Source of the DNA: Variovorax sp. PAMC 28711
GTDB taxonomy: Bacteria > Pseudomonadota > Gammaproteobacteria > Burkholderiales > Burkholderiaceae_C
NCBI RefSeq assembly: GCF_001577265.1
Contig: NZ_CP014517.1
Span: 2,702,501-2,766,500, forward strand
Direction of reading: 5' to 3'
DNA: 64,000 bases
Part shown: piece after piece, positions 62,634 to 64,000 of the stretch
How the letters are laid out: every line of letters begins with the position of its first letter
How positions within the stretch are numbered: position 1 is the stretch's first letter
Notes under the pieces: model-generated
Databases searched by the model: none
Told to the model about the DNA's origin: nothing
Seen by the model: only the letters and a program-made list of their open reading frames with translations
Position numbers and translations under genes: made by a program

Positions 62634-62801
62634 ACAAAATGTCTATTGATTTTGCACTGCAATCGCAAAATCGCAAGTAATTTTGTATGCGAATGGGGTT
62701 TTAATGCGAGCCGGACGTCCGCAAAAGCGCTTTAACGGTAGCGCATCCAATTAAAGAATGCTTTAATTCTCAGTCAAGGCATTCAAACCCGCGTTCATCT
62801 C
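62634..62801. promoter_or_regulatory. AT-rich divergent regulatory region with three perfect dyads
   Basis: This 168-base gap between the ATPase and Fic genes is far richer in A/T than its surroundings. It holds ATTTTGC/GCAAAAT (62649-62655 and 62665-62671), AAAGCGCTTT (62724-62733) and AATTAAAG-AATG-CTTTAATT (62749-62768, 34 bases before the Fic ATG). Divergent promoters and operators are likely; the cognate regulator is not known. Confidence 0.65.
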
Positions 62802-63947
62802 ATGCGCAGCACCGGCACCTACGTCACCACGACCACGCTGAGCGAAGCCGTTCAGGCGTTCGTGCCGCATGCGCTGCCGCCGAGCAAACCGGCGCTGGCG
62901 GCGGAGTCGTTCGTCGAGCGCAATCGCCATGCCGAACTGGCGCTCGCCCGTCTGTCCGGCGTGTCGGGTTTGGTGCCGTCGGTCGACTGGCTGCTCTACA
63001 GCGCCGTTCGCAAGGAGGCGCTGCTCACCTCGCAGATCGAGGGCACCCAGGCGACGCTGGTCGATTTGTTCGACGAAGAGGCTGGGCTGGCCGTGACCAA
63101 CACCGACGATGTGGAGGAGGTCGCCAACTACCTGCGCGCCTTCCGTCTTGTGCGCGACAACCTGGCCAACCCCACGGGCTTGCCCATCAGCATTCGGCTG
63201 CTGTGCGAGTCGCACCGCCTGCTGCTCGATGGCGCACGCGGCGCGGGCAAGCAGCCGGGCGAACTGCGCAAGTCGCAGAACTGGATCGGCGGCACGCGGC
63301 CGGGCAATGCGGTGTTTGTGCCGCCGCCGGCCGACCAGGTGCCGGTGCTGCTCGGCGCGCTGGAGCGCTTCATCCACGACAAGGCACCCACACTGCCGCC
63401 GCTGGTGCGCATTGCGCTGGTGCATGTGCAGTTCGAGACGATTCATCCGTTTCTGGATGGCAACGGCCGCATCGGTCGTCTGCTGATTGCCGCGCTGCTG
63501 GAATCGTGGGGCTTGTTGCCGGAGCCGTTGATGTACCTGAGCGGCTACTTGAAGCAGCACCAGGCGGAGTACTACCGGCGCCTCGCGCGCGTGCGCACCG
63601 ATGGCGATTGGGAGGGCTGGCTGGCCTTCTTTCTGGAGGGCGTGACCGAGTCGGCGCAGCAGGCCGAGCGCGGGGTGGTGGCGCTGGCCAGCCTGGTCAC
63701 GGCCGACCGACGCCGCTTGCTCGAATCGCCGAAGGCCGGACCGGCCAGTTACCGCCTGTTCGAAATGCTGCCGCTGATGCCGCGCTTCACCATCGAGCGT
63801 GTGCGCCAGCAGTTGCAGACGAGCTTCCCGACGGCGACTGCAGCGGTCAAGGTGCTCGAAGACCTCGGCATCGTGGCCGAGCGCACGGGGCAGAAGACGA
63901 ATCGCAACTTCAGCTATCAGCGCTATATCGCGCTGCTGACGGATTGA
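62802..63947 (+). CDS. Fic-domain AMP-transferase-like protein with winged-helix C-terminus
   Basis: A 381-residue class II Fic protein. The catalytic loop is HPFLDGNGRIGR starting at His215, complete, so nucleotide transfer (usually AMPylation) is likely. An N-terminal auto-inhibitory motif, T76-x-x-x-E80-G81 (TSQIEG), is present, so activity should be self-restrained. The C-terminal 60 residues (FTIERVRQQLQTSFPTATAA) look like a winged-helix DNA-binding domain, which might bind the palindromes just upstream. It lies four bases before hsdR, inside the type I operon. Target unknown. Confidence 0.9.
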   Translation: MRSTGTYVTTTTLSEAVQAFVPHALPPSKPALAAESFVERNRHAELALARLSGVSGLVPSVDWLLYSAVRKEALLTSQIEGTQATLVDLFDEEAGLAVTNTDDVEEVANYLRAFRLVRDNLANPTGLPISIRLLCESHRLLLDGARGAGKQPGELRKSQNWIGGTRPGNAVFVPPPADQVPVLLGALERFIHDKAPTLPPLVRIALVHVQFETIHPFLDGNGRIGRLLIAALLESWGLLPEPLMYLSGYLKQHQAEYYRRLARVRTDGDWEGWLAFFLEGVTESAQQAERGVVALASLVTADRRRLLESPKAGPASYRLFEMLPLMPRFTIERVRQQLQTSFPTATAAVKVLEDLGIVAERTGQKTNRNFSYQRYIALLTD

Positions 63948-63951
63948 CGCC

Positions 63952-64000
63952 ATGACCGAAGACCAACTCGAACAGGAAGCGCTCGCCTGGCTGTTCGACG
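63952..64000 (+). CDS. hsdR: Type I restriction endonuclease subunit HsdR, start only
   Basis: ATG at 63952, four bases after the Fic stop, opens a frame reading MTEDQLEQEALAWLFD to the window edge. This is the usual N-terminus of HsdR proteins, which hold the helicase-translocase and nuclease of type I systems. Only 16 codons are visible; the call rests on this sequence and on the preceding hsdM and hsdS. Confidence 0.8.
   Translation, partial: MTEDQLEQEALAWLFD

Overview
The window looks like chromosomal DNA of a high-GC betaproteobacterium of the Comamonadaceae, most likely Variovorax or a close relative. This is an inference from the 23S/5S sequence, from gene families and orders typical of that group (glyQ-glyS-gmhB-plsC-ygjP, corC-lnt, a complete liu leucine/isovalerate cluster, a double-length UvrA), and from a palindromic intergenic repeat of a kind I associate with Comamonadaceae. 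No database search was possible.

Layout. 1-1298 is the 3' end of an rRNA operon (23S from about E. coli position 1907, then 5S and a GAAA-tetraloop terminator). 1308-3895 is an intact IS66-family insertion sequence with 26-bp inverted ends and a perfect 8-bp target duplication, inserted just behind the rRNA terminator. 3919-4575 is a decayed metallo-beta-lactamase-fold gene with an in-frame TGA, followed by a fadD-type acyl-CoA ligase. 6.3-19.9 kb holds envelope and lipid functions: a membrane-anchored lipase-like hydrolase, corC-lnt, a periplasmic asparaginase, a three-gene lipid-phosphate operon on the minus strand (PAP2, metallophosphoesterase, diacylglycerol kinase family), and the glyQ-glyS-gmhB-plsC-ygjP operon. 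19.9-24.8 kb has an SDR oxidoreductase, a GNAT protein, a pseudouridine synthase overlapping an LRR-kinase fusion, and an MBL hydrolase. This MBL gene is divergent from a MerR regulator across a perfect 20-bp palindrome, and acyl-CoA/thiolase genes follow the regulator.

31-46.8 kb carries signalling genes (NarL-type regulator, thioredoxin, RIO kinase) and then a leucine/isovalerate catabolic cluster. The cluster encodes isovaleryl-CoA dehydrogenase, an acyl-CoA synthetase, both methylcrotonyl-CoA carboxylase subunits, methylglutaconyl-CoA hydratase and HMG-CoA lyase: every step from isovaleryl-CoA to acetyl-CoA plus acetoacetate. An AraC-type regulator is divergent at its head. A 205-bp inverted-repeat element (39771-39975) and a short tandem repeat sit directly upstream of the hydratase gene.

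46.9-57.8 kb has a YbaK-DUF1289 fusion, a DsbA-like isomerase, an MFS transporter, a 50-residue membrane peptide, the four-ATPase UvrA and a DUF945 protein. 57.9-64 kb is a defence island: hsdM, hsdS, an oppositely oriented AAA-ATPase/RloB pair (AbiL-like), a Fic-domain gene, and the start of hsdR at the window edge. The strongest candidates for unusual biology are this RloAB+Fic insertion in a type I restriction operon with its palindrome-rich divergent promoter region, the double UvrA, the 205-bp inverted-repeat element, the GmhB with an Asn in its DxD motif, and the LRR-kinase.
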